Positions 1 to 15,400 of a stretch of DNA of 64,000 nt are shown piece after piece. Both the position numbers and the translations under genes were made by a program. Below the pieces are notes generated by a model. The model saw only the letters and a program-made list of their open reading frames with translations. It searched no databases and was not told where the DNA came from. Numbering within the stretch: position 1 is the stretch's first letter; every line of letters starts with the position of its first letter. Origin of the DNA: Ascaris suum (Eukaryota; Nematoda; Chromadorea; Rhabditida; Ascarididae); the NCBI GenBank assembly GCA_013433145.1, contig CM024174.1, positions 10,607,484 to 10,671,483 on the forward strand, written 5' to 3'.

Positions 1-303
1 AGGAAGCAGCGATTAGGGTAGCAATTTCACCGATGAAAAAGCATGGTGATTTGATAGAGTTGTGATTCGTAATTAATTATTCACTTATCTCGTTGTCAAT
101 CAATTCAATTAAAAACAGCAAAAATGCCGTCTAAACAAAAATTAAAGACAAAAAAAAACTAATAAATGAAAAACAATACAAAGGTACATAAATGCCACTA
201 CATAATGTCCAAAAAATGTGCTTCCAGAACGATATTCAGCTATACGAATGGTCAGTATAAACCTAGCTTGCATATCAATGACTATATGTACGCAACAACG
301 CAC
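1..303. other. Intron sequence at left edge
   Basis: AT-rich, after the phase-1 donor of exon 32 on the minus strand. I see no further splice-bounded coding piece. Confidence 0.45.
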
Positions 304-424
304 CTGGTAGAGGGGTTAACGGCACAGATGGTGACACCTTCATAGGACGATCGTCAATGGTTTGTTCGCCATGAGCATCGTATATACGCCCACCTTTCTC
401 GGCAATCGCCACTATTCCTTTGTC
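304..424 (-). CDS. mig-6: Papilin exon 32: C-terminal linker
   Basis: Open between ATTATAG and G|GTGCGT, phase 0 in, phase 1 out. Reads [20 protein letters not shown] and on to a Pro/Ser/Leu stretch (PSVPLTPLP). No cysteines. Other papilins continue with Ig and PLAC modules, which would lie left of base 1. Confidence 0.6.
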
Positions 425-3400
425 CTATAATTTCCCCTACTAAACAATGACTTTATTCTGTGGTTGTAACCAAATCCTCCTTTTTTTTTTGAACAATGTC
501 CGGAAAAGCTAAAAGATTACTTAAAAAATAGTCAACTTTTATTCTTCCTCCCCCCCCCCCCTCCCCCAAAGCAATCACAGGTGCTCAGAAGACTGGAGGG
601 AATTTGAACGGTCGTCCACAAAGATTGAAAATTTGAGGAGTTTCATCGATATTCAATAAATGAAAAACTGCCAACACTTTAAAAAAACTGCAAACAAGAC
701 ATAAAGTAGAGGTATACTGGTAAAAACAGCTTTGAAAAAATTCTTCGAATCAGTTATATTCCAAACAATGGCTGTTACAGACCTCATAATCGTCATCTTG
801 TGCGCTTTCGCTTGATTCCTTGTAATCATCGTCCTCATCGTCGTCGATTTCGTTTCCCATCTGCAGATGAGCGTTCGATGGCCGGTCATTCCTTACCGTT
901 ATCGTTAATTTCTTCAATGTATGCTTGTTGCTTCGGAAACAGAGAGCTCTAGACACATAGGACGGTGGCAAAAAGCTATGAAATGGGGCTAATGGACAGC
1001 GTTAGGGGCAAAGAGTGAAAACAGATGAAGTTTTCTGATCGAAAAGAAATTTCGACTTTCAGAAAACATGAGTTCAGTGCCTTTTTCAACGCGAAATTTG
1101 ACTTCCAAACCAGCATCTACTCAGATTTTTTTTCTGCGCCCGCCTCTGCTCAGAGGCATTCAGAAAGAGCAGCACAGAGTTGGGCGGCATTCGTTGCACT
1201 GGTTCCTGACTGATGCATAGTTTCTTACTGAAGGATTCCTGATGTGGGGATTAAAAAATTATTTCAAGGATGTTCAAGGATGTTAAACAGCACCATCGCC
1301 CAAACATTCATATAGGTTGGACGACGACGCCAGTGACATAACTTATCGCATTATGCTTATACAGTAAACAATGTTTGTGCTCTCCAAATGGAGATATCAT
1401 TGAAAGAATCTGTAACGCTATCGCTCATTTCCAACATTTTCATTTAAAAAACATTGTAGTATCTTCGAGCAAGCGAAAGTGCGCAGCAGGAAGGCTGGTA
1501 CGACGGATGGTTCAGAGTTCCCTTGCTAGACCGACTAGTTTCAGCCTTATAAATTTTTATAAAGGACTCTTTTTCCCGGAGGTATTCATAGCCCTTAGCG
1601 ATGTTGACTGGTTAAAATGGAACTATACGGGCAGTCATCGTATAATGACGATTGCATTTAGGAAATTTTTGGATTCCATCATCTATGACTACCAAGCTGA
1701 AATAACCGCACAAACAATCGCCTATGCACATTTATGTGCATAGAAATGGCGCCGCCAGAATTAGTCTTGTGCATAAACCAATTGAATAGCATAAAATAAA
1801 ACATATTTGATTCTTTCTTTCAAATATTGTTCTCTTAAGTGATGAGTGTTACAAATTCCATTCCTTTGGATGCTTTGCTTGAAATCTTCTTAGATAAGGT
1901 TACAACATTTGACCCCTTTAATTCTATTTCAGCTAATAACTCCTCGCTTCCACCGCAAGATTCCACGTTCTATGCTTCGCAATCTCATGCCAAAGCTCAT
2001 AGTAAATACTATCTCTTTTCTTCAGTTTCTTACATTTTTCAGTTCTTTCATTGCTTTCATATATTAGTTTAGATCTGCTGATGCGTCTCAAATTTTTACG
2101 CCTCATCTTATAATAGGAAAGAAAATTGTGTGTTTCAATATTGTCGCCGCCTTCATGTGGCGTTCGGATGCAGTGCATATATAACATATGTGCATTGTGT
2201 ACGTTCGACGAGAATAAAACGTCACATAGTTCTTTTAAAAAAAACCTCAGGCGGATAACGTCATTACCTCATATCGACAAGAAATATGAGCAACGTGGAT
2301 AGCGAAAAAATGAGGACTTTTATCACTGTTCTAGACGGTTGATTACCGCAAATCTTAAATCAAGAAAAATTGATTCGATAAAAGCATAAAGCACACATAG
2401 ATTCAATAATAATGTTTACGTCCTTAGAAGACAAGAACGAAACAACACTCTCCTATATTTTCATGGTTTATATTGTTCAATGACTGCGCTATTGCGCACT
2501 TAATACAATCGTGCAATATTCGAACATCTTTACTGTCCGACTTTGCAACTAGGAAAAATTTTTAAAGAAATAAATGAGTATATTTATATGAACCTCATTA
2601 ACCTGTGTATTTCCATATACATCACAGGTGCGACGACAGTCTTCAATAGTTTCGAAACGATTCTCATTGCCACCACATCCGCCATAAATGAATAATTCAC
2701 ATTGGCCACTACGAACATCAAAATAATATTGCTCGATGGATGCTCTGCAGAGTTTTTAGCAGGATTATGCGCCGAATTCTTCTGAGTGCAACAATTAGTG
2801 ATAACAGGATGACGGGTATTTCGATTAGATAGGTTTTATGCTCGCCAAGCCTCTATTTAGCAAATACCAACAGAAAGAATTTATATATGGTGAGATGATG
2901 ATCGCTAGTAGCAATATTTGATCTATAGCTATATTGTGTTTTAAAGGTGTTATACCTATATTTCCACTCCTATAACTAGATAATTCTATACGTGAAAGTT
3001 CATATCTTAATGTTAAACGGGCAGCGCAACTGTTCAGAAATTCTTCGATGGAATTTTATGAGGCAATCTAAAGTGTTGTGCAACCGTAACAGGTAAAATT
3101 CTTACGTTTACAAAGGGAAAATATATAATTTGAATATTTCACGTAGAATTTCTTGAAGAAGAAAGAAGTGGAAAAAAATGTAGACGCAATTTGATAGTTG
3201 AGAAATATCGTGATATCAGCTTTGTTTCTTGAGATTTTTTCATATTCCTGCATAAAATAAAATGTGATAAATAATTTAAAGCTAACTGTCTCTCCTCTTC
3301 CCACAAGAAAAGGGCTATATCTCCGACCGAAATTCTTTCAACGTTACATAAACAAACATAGCATTTGTATACTTATTATTCCCTAGACGATAACGATCAT

Positions 3401-6400
3401 TACCAACGGCGTTAGTGTATTCCTTAACATCATGCTGCATAAAGACGTCTCGGTCAATTTCCTCTTTAATGTTTTTTTTTCTGTGGATATGAGCGGGTAG
3501 GGAAGGAGGAGGTTACATGAGAGGATTCGAACAATTTCAAGTGTTGGGATTGGAAATATTTGTTCAGCGCCTTTTACGCTGACCATGAAACGGCACTTCT
3601 GTTATTGCATGAATTTTAACTGAAAGATTCCATCCTCGAAAACTTTTTCCACATCCACTTCACTGCTGTACAAAAATCAAGACCACAGATTGTCTACAAA
3701 TGTATGCCTATGCGCATTCGTGGAAGCTGTGCACAGATCCACATGAGTTGTGAGTTATTGTACTCGTGTGTTTTATATAACAACATGTATGTGACGATGT
3801 GATGGCATGTTGTATAATCGGCGTAAGCGCGTTTCTTCCCACTTGAAGCTCACAGGTGATGTGAAGTTTTAATAGTTGCTCATCATTTCATTGATGCGCT
3901 TTTCTAATTCTACTTTATTTCCCGAGCACAAACTATGGATCATAAATTAGAGAAGAGGGAATTTACAGCCGATGAATTCTCGATACGCTCATATAAACAA
4001 CCTTCTATTCGAGAAAAGTTTCGAACATTTTTTCATGCTCGTAAGGCTAGCGCCGTATTCTAAAGAAAGAGGACATGGGAAACCTCATGCTCTTCCTCCT
4101 TCCTCACCTCTGCTCTCCCTTTCATAATAAAACAACCAAAAAATGAAGAGCGGAAAGGGGGAAACATCCGTGTTCTAACTATTTATGCGTTTATTGAATC
4201 ACGCTGTAAAAAGCCCGTATGGGTCGATGTGGAAAAAGTTTGTTTCATGCTATTTGCTTACATAAGCCCATATCGTTTGCATAGCATAGCAACTCTTTAT
4301 TATTGGTATTACTGTACGAAAATTTCTGAATATTTCGCATTTAATGTACATAGTGAGCGCTACTTGCTGGATGTTCTTTCGTTGATATTTTTGAAGTAAC
4401 CCTCAACTTTCCCCTGTTTTCTTCACCAGGCGAAGTTACTGGTGGACATGTAGACAACTGTTGACTTTAAATAAATACGCCCGCTGCTGCTTTCGTTGGT
4501 GTTCCCAAGGAAACTGGATGTTGGATACCTGCCAGGAACTACAGTGACCCATCTCTTTCATGAAAACATCATCTCCTCAATCAGGTAATTTTATCTCATC
4601 CAGATCATCTTTCATCCTTATCACATGTTCTTACAACGCATCTTTGTCTAGTGATAACGATTGACATTCATGGGTATTTCCAAAATTGGTTTATTCGTAG
4701 AGCAACTATCACAGATATTCCTTCGCACGTCGATCGACTGTCGTCAAAGTTCGTTTGTTCTTCGCAACCTCCTTCCCCCCCCCCCCCCCCCCTCTCTTGC
4801 ACGAAACTGTAACTACAGGCAAAACTTATGAAGAATGTTTGCAAATTATAAATACTCCAGGACTTGAAGGTATAGGGTAGAAGTTTTCCATTTATCCTAC
4901 GTGGAAGTGCAATGTACAGATTTCCGAGATTATTTTACACTGTTCAAATTACAATCACCTTGGAAAGGTGAAGTTCCTCGTGTCATATTTTGAGAAGCAT
5001 TTCAAATTTGCTCGGAATTTATGCGGGATAATTTGTTCAATTATTCAAATTCTTAATCTTCAAAATGAAATATTCATCATGAAGGGCTACGCTAAAATTG
5101 AAAAATTATTTGTGGAAGAGAGCGTTATGATTCAAGACGGTTTGCGTTGAGATTATCAAGTGTACTCTTATGTTTGCTCTAACCTGATTCTTTCTAAAGC
5201 CATGGATATCTGATAACCGCCGGAAGTAACGATTTCTGGAAAAGAAATTTCTTCTCGAAATTCGGAGAAGAATATATAGAAGAATACATTCGTTCGATTG
5301 GTTTTTAGTTGGAATGCTCAAAATGCATAAATTTCTTCTGTCGCATTCCCTTAGCAGCGCAAAGGAATTGGGAGGAAAGAAAACGAATTATTCTCCCAAT
5401 GAATTTTTTTTTCTGGAATTTTCCAACAAAAACGTTCTTGACCGGGCAAACAAGTTTATGCTGAAGCGCCCGATCATGCTTTCTTTTTTCCCTTCAGTGG
5501 CTGAGTACCGAATTTTGGCCCACTTGAAATTCTCATTTCTTCTCATCTCTTTCACGCCGTCCTTTGCTGCCTCACAATGACCATGTCGCCTTATTCTGTT
5601 GAATCCATCACAGATATGAAAATCATGCGCATAAGTTGCAGTCTCTTATGCTGTCGACTTTGGAAATTATAGCCCTTCATCCGTGTTATCTGCTTAGCGT
5701 TCGTCATCCAACCACATAAATTACCCTTCTTCTAGCAGAATTCTGCGTAAGTAAAAAAGTACTGAATTAATAAAAGTAGCTCTATTGCTATTTATATTCT
5801 TCTGAGCAGCGTTATTTGAAACAAATCATTTGTGAGCAATGAAATAACCTTTAAATTATTTCACTATCTGCGTAACCGAAACTAAGTCCAAAGAAGTAAT
5901 GATTGATCCAGACTTTCCTCTAATATGTGAAAAGTTCCAATAAAATTTGCAAAACTGGGTACCACCTTCCGCCAATGTCCAATATTAACGCAGATGTCAA
6001 TGTTGTAGTCACTTCCTGCGAATTAAAATATTTTCAGCGTTTCTTAAAGAAACTAAATATAGCATGCTTACAATCATGCATAAACCATGCAAAAAATGGT
6101 GCGGTCATTAATGAAAGCATACCTGCACATGCCGACCTCCTTCGGTAAATTGCATCGAGGCGGCCTACGAGTATCACGTAATCTCAGCGACTCCACTGAA
6201 ACAAGCAGCTAATTCACACAAACAAAAGTTTAGCGTTAATTGCTGGTAGAACAACGCCGATTCCAGATGTTGCATAGATCTTCAATTACCGAGTGACTGG
6301 CGAAAACTTTCTGGGCTTCGGTGTTATTTTACCAACGGATTAAAGCATTTGCATGCATATTTGGAATAGGGAATTTTGAACGCATGAACTCTTATAAAAA

Positions 6401-9400
6401 TCTCAATTGCGGAATTTACACCCAAGCAAAACGTAATGACATGAAATTTTCATCCGATCATTGTTGACTTCCAAAAATTTGCACCAGCAAAATAACTTGT
6501 AAAATTGTACTAGTAAAATAACTTGTAATATTGTACTGGTAAAATTTGTACTAGTAAGTCAGCAGATAAAGTTGTTGAAGCGATTATTTCTATAAAGTAA
6601 AACAAACTAAAAACACACAAAACACAACGAGATTAATTCCAAAAAAAAAACAACATCAACCACTAATGTATTCTTCGATTTATGGCAGCATGCCAGCAAA
6701 TTTCCTGCACCTCTCACATATAGTGGATCGATGTTCCTTCGCTCCTCAAACACCCTCTTCGGTCTCATCCGAATTTTCCTCAATGCGATCACATGCAGTA
6801 TCGAATATCTAAGGACAACAAAAGCACACACGACTTAAAACATTGAAATATACCATAAACCTGGTAATAAAACGACCTGTGCAATCAAGGAAGTACGACG
6901 AACTAAAATACTGGGATAGGGTAGAGACGACTCATTCAAATAAGCGTGCATGTGATCAACATGAAAGATTAAAGATTAACACTGCACAATCAGTAGACAA
7001 AAAATTCACAAGAAAGTCCTTGCGGGAATTAACAAATAAATCCACTTTCAGTGAACATAAAGCATCCCTCACAAGTCAACGATGTCAACGGAAAGACATT
7101 CAAATGCTTCCGATTTTTGTTAGTGTAGCTTGCCTATACATTATTTCAGCCTTAATCGAGTAATTTTTGCAAGAAAAAAAAACGAAAAATTTAACGTATT
7201 TTCTAGCCGAACAACAATACTCGAGAAGTTGACGTGTAAGTAAAGCAATTTTTTAAAAAATAAATGAGCAAGAACATTTTGATGAAATGGATGGAGTTGT
7301 TGTTTGGATGCAAAGAAATTGTGGGAGCTATTTTCTAAGCGCAACAAATAAACATTACCATCCGAAAAGAAACGGTACACAACGAGAACAGTCGCTTTTA
7401 TGTATTCAAAAAAAAAGTGCCGATTATCGATTGATCATTTGAAAAGAAAACAAAAGAAAACTTCTAAGAACTCGAGAACATGCACACAGCAAGCAAAATA
7501 AAACGAAACTACAATACGATGAGAGAAGATTATTGAAAAAATTTAAACGATGAGATCATCGATGAATACTGTAAAACGTGAGAGAATGACGTCATTTTGC
7601 ATAATTTTATTCTTGAACAGTTTCAAGAATTATCATGGGCAATTGAGAGAATAGAAACGGCATTGATGGCTAAATATCGCAACGCATGGAGACCACAACT
7701 TTAAGATCAATAAGAATAAATTTAAGCCGGTTATATCGTACAACTCTTGGCAGTGTCACATCAGAACGTTATGCAAATTTCAGAGGAAACTTCGATCTAT
7801 CAACCTCAAATATCTCATGCGAGTTGACTCCATTATGCATCTTCATTCGATGAGAAATTTTCCTCGTTCCATTCACTTATGGCATATATATTTATATAGC
7901 ATACAAGATATTCACATATATACTATTCAATATCGTACATATCTGCAATAACGATTGGACAACCACTTTACGATCCTTTTTGCAATGATCTAATTCACCG
8001 TCCCGGAAAAATATAAATCTATTTGGTGATTTTTTTGAAGACGTATTTCCATTCCTGCGTTCAGAATGAAACCTGTAAAAATTCAAACCAATGAAATTGT
8101 TTCCTTACATGCTATGGTAAAAGTAAATAGCGTTGTCATAATGGACGAAAAGCCAATCCAAAGTGACCATTTGTTACAATAAAACAGGCTTATTGACAAA
8201 ATGCGAAGAGATCGTCAAGTCAATTGGTAACCCCATATGTGGCAATCATCACCATCAACAACATATAAAAACGTAACTCGAGGTCTGGATGAAGCAGCAC
8301 CAACATAATGAGTGGAACAATCATCGATCATTGAATATCATTTTAGCATGTAACAGATATCTTTTACTCACTCGCTGAAGGCGTTGCGCAACGTTGCTCA
8401 CAATCCGCCAAATGCACAAAGTTATTCGAATTGCCCAAGCAGCCACCGAATTCAAATCGCTCGCATCGTCGCGTTTCTTGATCATAATAGAAGCGTTGAT
8501 GTTTACCCGAGCAAGGTCCGGCTACTTTAGGCAACGTGCATGCATCTGAACAGAAACTAAGTAAACCTCGAAAATTTCGCATTGCAATTGTTCGAGCGTC
8601 CACAGCAAAAAGATTTCGCATTTACCGAGCAAAAAATAGCCGAATCCAAGTAAACGACAAAGCGATGAATATCATAGCCTGGTTGTAATGTAATATGGCA
8701 TCTGCATTTCCTTTTCTTTTATATTTTCTGTCGCATTTTTAGAATTATATTTTGAATACTACATCAAATAAGCGAACGAACAAATAAATGAATAAAAAAA
8801 CGATGATTTTATTTTATTTATTGAAAATGGCACAAAATGAGTGGGCCTTTATGAGTGAAAGAGAAAAGAGAAAATCATTGCAGCGGAAAATTTTCTCAAA
8901 AATTTTCCATCCGTAAAAATCCCAAAAAATTTTTTCAAAACAAGCGCTCCAACTTGACTGCATTAAATGCAATTCATTTCCGTCACCCTTAATATATTAA
9001 ATGTGGGTATTCATGCTAAGTTCTCTTATTATTATGAAGACTCTCATATTGAGATCGCAAGCGTAACAGTCTCCTAAATTTGACGTTGTTAAAATCTATG
9101 TAACACTTTCGATTTGTGAACCTTATTGAGAACTATACGCTCATGTGAAAACAGCAATAAAAACTCTCGATCAAGCACATCATCCTATGGACTGTTGAAT
9201 CACATCGTAATCACCAGCAGACTGCTCCATCAATGAATAGAATTATCGCTTATTATAATATTTTATGAATATTTTGCGTGATTTCAGCCCTACATTAATA
9301 GCAAAAGAAAATCATCACAAGCAAATTGCCTAGAAAAGATAAACCGGAAACTCACAGCATTTAATTGATGCAATCGAATTGATTTTTTGATTATTTATGT

Positions 9401-12400
9401 TTTTTAAAATTTCATCAGTCGATAGTCCAACCATCAGATGCTGAAATTTCCGCTCATCAACCATTCACCACCTACATTTCCTCAAGCAGTGCGAATAAGA
9501 CACCTATATTAGACGGCTCCGAAGAGAAATTGTACGGTTCGTCAAATTGTTTATAAGCTAAGGATCTACTTGAAAGACAGAAAACCAACCAGCATATTCC
9601 CCACAAGCAGCTTTGCATTGATTTTCGCTATCAAATCGGTTAGCAGTGCCCTCACATCCTCCATAATGGAATCGATTGCAGGTGCCATCGACAATATTGT
9701 AATACCATTTCGTTACGAAGCGATCGCATGGACCTGTTTCCTTCGGTTGCTCACATTGATGCACTGGCCGCTGTTGTTGCTCCTGCCCCACATCTAAAAA
9801 TCAATTTTTGAAATTCTTCGAGCACCGACGTATCGCACACACTCAATCCCTCCTCCATAAGCTCCGTTCTTCCGATATTTTTGAAGGATTTCAAGATGAA
9901 ACAATGAACGAACAAGATAAAACTTTATGGAATAAATTCAACATCGAAACAGAATAAGACGATGATTCGAGTGTGAAAAAACGAGCTTAGGAGAAAGGAC
10001 GCAGAAGAAGGCTGAAAAGCAAACTATAAGATAATGGAAGCGTTTTGAACGCAAACAGAAACAATAGTTGCGTATTTAGTATGCGGAAAGGTACGCGAAG
10101 CAGCCAATACAATAGGCGTATTTGTATCCGCTCATCTGATTGGCAAATGACAGAAATTACCAACAAAAAAGAAAACAAAGTGATGTCTTCAAAATAGAAA
10201 TGCTTCTATCATAGTCATAAATTTATTAAATTTGTCGTTTCCCTTCAAATCAGCTGTAGAAGAAAATTCATAGGATGTACGCAAATATTTTACTGCCTTT
10301 AAATATTTATAACTTGAAAATTGAGCTGAAACAGCTATGCACTTCTGCAGTTCTGCTCATTCTATCAACTGCATTTATAAATTACGATTGGTATTTCAAC
10401 TGATCCGGCCAATCGTACAAATCTGCAATAAGTTTTTCCCGATTCAACCGGTTTGAGATACTGAAGTGTTAAATGAGTAGGTAGCCTATAATGTATATAA
10501 ACTAATCTCATAGCTGATACATTAAAGTCTCGCCTAGCAACTCAACTCAACGCACCGAAGTGTAGATAATACCAAAATTGATGAACGCATTGTTAGTGGT
10601 CTTCATGTTCAAGTTACCGCCCCAAAAAAAAAAAACGCTAGGAATACGACACCGTAAAAGAACACTTTGAAAACGAGTATTTGAAAGGGGCATATTAAGA
10701 ACATTGGAACATAAAAAATAATTTAATCTGATGTAACTAAAAATGAGTGAAACATTCCATCAGATATGAACTGCCCACAGCTAGATGGAAGTAAAATGTC
10801 TTGTAAAGGTTTAGAGAGGATATTATTGAGTGCAGCGTCGCAGCACTTATAAATGGAACGAATAGAGCAAATGAATCAATGGGTATAAAAGGAAAGATTG
10901 CTCGGGAAAATCGCTTACAGTCATCGCTATAAAGTAGCCTACTTAATTCTCAAAAAACATATTGCAGATAGTACCTTAGACCCGATTAAAACATAACCTC
11001 AAAAAAAGGTAAAAGATGATTGAAAAAATAAATCCCCGGCAAAATTCGTAGCGATGCATTATACAAAAATGTAATCGGAAAGACTGCACATGAATAGGAC
11101 ATCAATTAACGAATGTATTCATGCGGCTCAGTTAGCAAGCTGCATTTAGATGCGATGTCAACGGGACCCTCAGGACGAAAACTCTGGTTTAAATACAGCA
11201 TCTTTGCAATCAGAAAGTCTTTTTCAAACACTCTACGAAGTTTGTTAAAGAAAGCAAACTTTAAACAGTGAGTACCCTTTTCTGTAGTGGTTTCCAACCT
11301 TACCGTATTTGATTAGCTGCAAGGAAAATTGCACATTTATCTTGCATATTTGGTATATTTGTATATTATATTGTAGTTGTACGTGTATGTACCTCAAAAT
11401 TTGCATATTTGAAAAGCTAATTTCCGAATTTGCAAAGTATATAAAGCTTGAAATTTTCTATTCTCAGTTAGTCGAAGAAGGAAAGGCAGAATTGCAATTG
11501 CATCAACTTTCACCTCTTCTTTCCTCCTAGAGTAACCGAAAGAAATTACCTCCCGGGAAAGCATATAGGTTACGAAACGATCATCAAAGAGAGTTGTGAA
11601 AATAGCATCAAAAATTCATAAGCAGCTATAAACTCCCCCAAAATAATTAAGCACTTTTTCTTTCAAAATTTAAAATCACAACAAGAGGAAATGTATTTCT
11701 TGAAGTGCATTATTGTCCCCGTTAATTCAGATGCCGCTTATTTGATTGTTTTCAGTGAGCGTTTGTTAAGTGACAATGAAGTGAAACGAAATATTATCAT
11801 ATTTTCGAAAGCATTTTTATACGTATTATTAGCAGTACATAAAGCAACTGGTGATAAGCTTGAAGCATCTAAGCGTATTTTTGCAGCCAAGTTGTTAGAA
11901 ATGCGACAAATTGAAGCCTATTGTGAACCATTTTTTCGAAGATAGGCTGCAATGAATTATAGACTGCAGCCTCACCAAATATTACACGGCACGGGGATAA
12001 CGAAAGATGTGGAGATTATAGGGTACGCGAATAATGAAGGGAAGCGTTATATAATGCATGGGAATGATGAGCGGTCGCAGTTTTTACAAGCTCTGAAGCG
12101 GATCAATCAAAGATAAATACAAGACAAGAAATATCGGTGCCTGAAAGCTCGTTGGTGCGCATCGGTGGATATGACACCCGACCGGCAGCAGCATGTCCGA
12201 ATCGAGGTGGTACGAACGCAGGACGCATACAAAGCTCTTCGCATTGCTGCTTTGAGTGGAAACGATTTGCGGTGCCCCCACATCCGGAATAACGGAACTG
12301 CTCACATGTGCCGGTCGCCTTCTCGTAGTAATAACTCTCGAAACTCCCCTGACATCTTCCCACATCCATACGTTCGTTACACGCATCACGCGATTTTGCT

Positions 12401-15400
12401 AAAATTTTGCTCATTCTATCGTGTTTCCAATTAGCGAATCGATGAATCGATAATGCAGAAGCATCCCTCATATTGCCACCGATTTGGTGGTGATTGCTCT
12501 GAAACAATTCATGCAACATAGATCCCATTCAGTTTGGACATGCTCCATATATCTACTGTAAACACTATCCGTTATATTATGTAATACCGGAATAGATACA
12601 TAAACATTGATAAAATTCAGTAGGAAGAACAATGAAATAGGTCAACATTCCTCAGTAATCTATACTAGTAAATTACCGTCACACTTGAATTCAAACAATG
12701 TAGACAGGGGAAACATATGTAAATAAAAATGGTTAGCGAAGAGGGAACGAAATGAATGCAATAATTGGAAGCAGCAACAGAAAGAGTTAACAGAAGCAGA
12801 AGTAATGATTGCGCAAATGATTTCAACGCACGGCACACGTATCACTTACGAGGACCTCTACTATGGCTCGACGGTGGTTCCGCAATCGGAGGCGCGAGAG
12901 GATGTTGTGCCCGTGGTGCCTGGTCTACTGGTATTGGAGCAACCTTAACCGGCTCCAGGGTCCAGCACCTCCGTAACGCCGATCAGGTGTTGGCATAAGA
13001 TCTTCTAAAACGTTCTCATACGTGTGGCTTCTGATTGCACTCTGAGTGCTCCGATTCACTTATGACAGATATCGAATGAAACATGGATTCTAGGTCCCGA
13101 AACGTTCCTCAACTCTACTGTAAAATATAACCGAAGACAGACCTTATTTCCTCATGCCTGCAGAATGCGCGCATAGTTAAGTGAAATAACTTTCAAAGCT
13201 GTTTACTCCTCAAATTTTGGATGTTCTCTCCCCGTCCCGCATTAATTGCATTTACCGCAGTGATGCAGAAACTCCATCTACCGATGTTAAGCAGCCTTCC
13301 TCCCTCTCATTTTTTCGTTGGGTTTTCCACCGTTCCTAGTAGAACCGCCTTGATTTTCACGTCAAACCTTGCACGTCATTTCCTTCCTTCGTGAAATTTT
13401 TTATGCAGCCTACTATTCTATAAGCTTCCAGCGATTTATTTCAACTCATTCGAAATCAGCTTGCACGCAGCCAGCACGCTGCAACCTCGACAAACTTCCT
13501 AGAGTAATTCTTAATGGAGATCGCCATTTCCGTCTACATTACAGTGATATTGGCGAGGAAGACATATGACAATTTCAAAGCTTTTAAGGAGGGGTATGTA
13601 ACCCGAGTGGTGGAACTTATACTAAAGATTTCAAAGTATTTCGGAATTATTTCACGATAAAAAAGTGGCTGAAAGATTAATAAAACGCCGTCTAAATGTC
13701 TGCATGAAACCGTCCGTACCAAAATGCAACCGTTTTCCACTATGCTGCATAGTAAAACAATACACTAAACGAAAATATTAACGCAGTCAGTTCATTGAGT
13801 ACGTTAATATTTTTGCTAACATTGAGTAAGCAACTAGCAGAATGCTAACAATCAAGTAAATAGAAATTAATAACAGAAATTAATAGCCTTTTAATCTTTG
13901 ATTATGCGTTGACATTTTACAAACATATATATTTGTATGTTTCATTTTCTTTATATCCATATAGCACAATTTCTTTTAGAAATATTCATGTGCCGTTTTT
14001 TTTTTAATTTTAATATATTATGAGCACATATCTTACCACCATGAAGTGTAATCGATATACTTCAATAATGACGAAGACAACGAAATGAATCTCACCATTT
14101 CTATCGGCTCCAAAACGTGAGCACCGTGCTTCACATTCCTCTCTTGTTCTATACTTGTTGAGATTACCACCACATCCACCATAGATAAATGGATGGCATT
14201 TCCCCGAGAATGAATCATAATAGAACATATCCTCATAATTCGCACACGGGCCACTATCTACCGTCATACGACAGATTTCTTCCATTGATTCTAAAAGCGG
14301 TATATATTCAATGCACTCACCAATGACCATAAAATCAATGAAAATAACACTGAATTGTCGGATTGATCTTTTGTATTACCGTTGAAGCTTATAAAAAATA
14401 AGTTGCAATTAAATAGATAATGGATTGAACACTGTAGCTATCAAGTAGATGAAGCGCAAGAATGCTTCTTCTGGAATCACCTCTGAAGTTAGAGGTGCAC
14501 GAAAAGTAGAATCACGAAATTTTCTAAGCAACAAATTTTAAACACTGAGTTGATTAACGTCAATGAGCTCAATTCTTCAACCAACCTCGTTAAATGAATA
14601 TGGTAATAACCCATAGTAAATTGTAGCCCTTCTGTATTTCGAGTTTAAAGAGATACCCGACAGCCAGACTGCCCGCTCGGATGAAGAGTGTCTTCGAATG
14701 GAATCGAGTTTCTATAGGTTTAGTTTAATTCGAAGTTAATAAACTGAGGGGATTCAATTTCAATGAAAAATCGCGATTTACTAAATCCTATCCACTCGTA
14801 AACCCATTCCGTTCTCCCATCAAACGAACTGCCGAATCTTGTTAACATCGCCATAAACAAGTGCTGCTTTTCCCAGGGACAATATTAGAAGCTGACTCTA
14901 TGAAATTGGATGAACGTTCCTATGGCCTGAACATATTGGCAAAGTGTCGCCATGAAACTGACGCGGATGATATTGCTGACGAGGATACTGGTGCTCGAGT
15001 TCAGGATCATGTCGGACGGGCTGAGGCTGCACCTGTGATGGTGGTGCAGCAGTGGGCGCATCGAAAGGTATTGGCATTGGCGGTGGTTCCTCGGTTGTAG
15101 TCTTTCTTTCGATAGGACCAATTCCTGCGCAGAACGTCTGGCATTCTTCCCAACTTTCAAAATTGTTCGCATTTCCCAAACATCCACGCCACCAAAAAGC
15201 GCCACACTGCCTGGTTGTATAATCGTACCAGTAACGAGCTGATAATTGTGTACATCTGATAGGTCCTTCCATCTTAGGCAAGTAGCAACGACCTGCAATT
15301 AAAGTATTGACTTAGAAGACCGGATTAACGCTTAATGCAACACTCTTATACTTCAAGTCTCCATAATGTCGGAAGCATTAAGAAGTAGTGCAAATGAAAA

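Noticed and set aside
1375..1743. 122-codon plus-strand open frame.
   Set aside because: It lies within a papilin intron, with no recognisable motif and no splice partners; a chance frame is likely.
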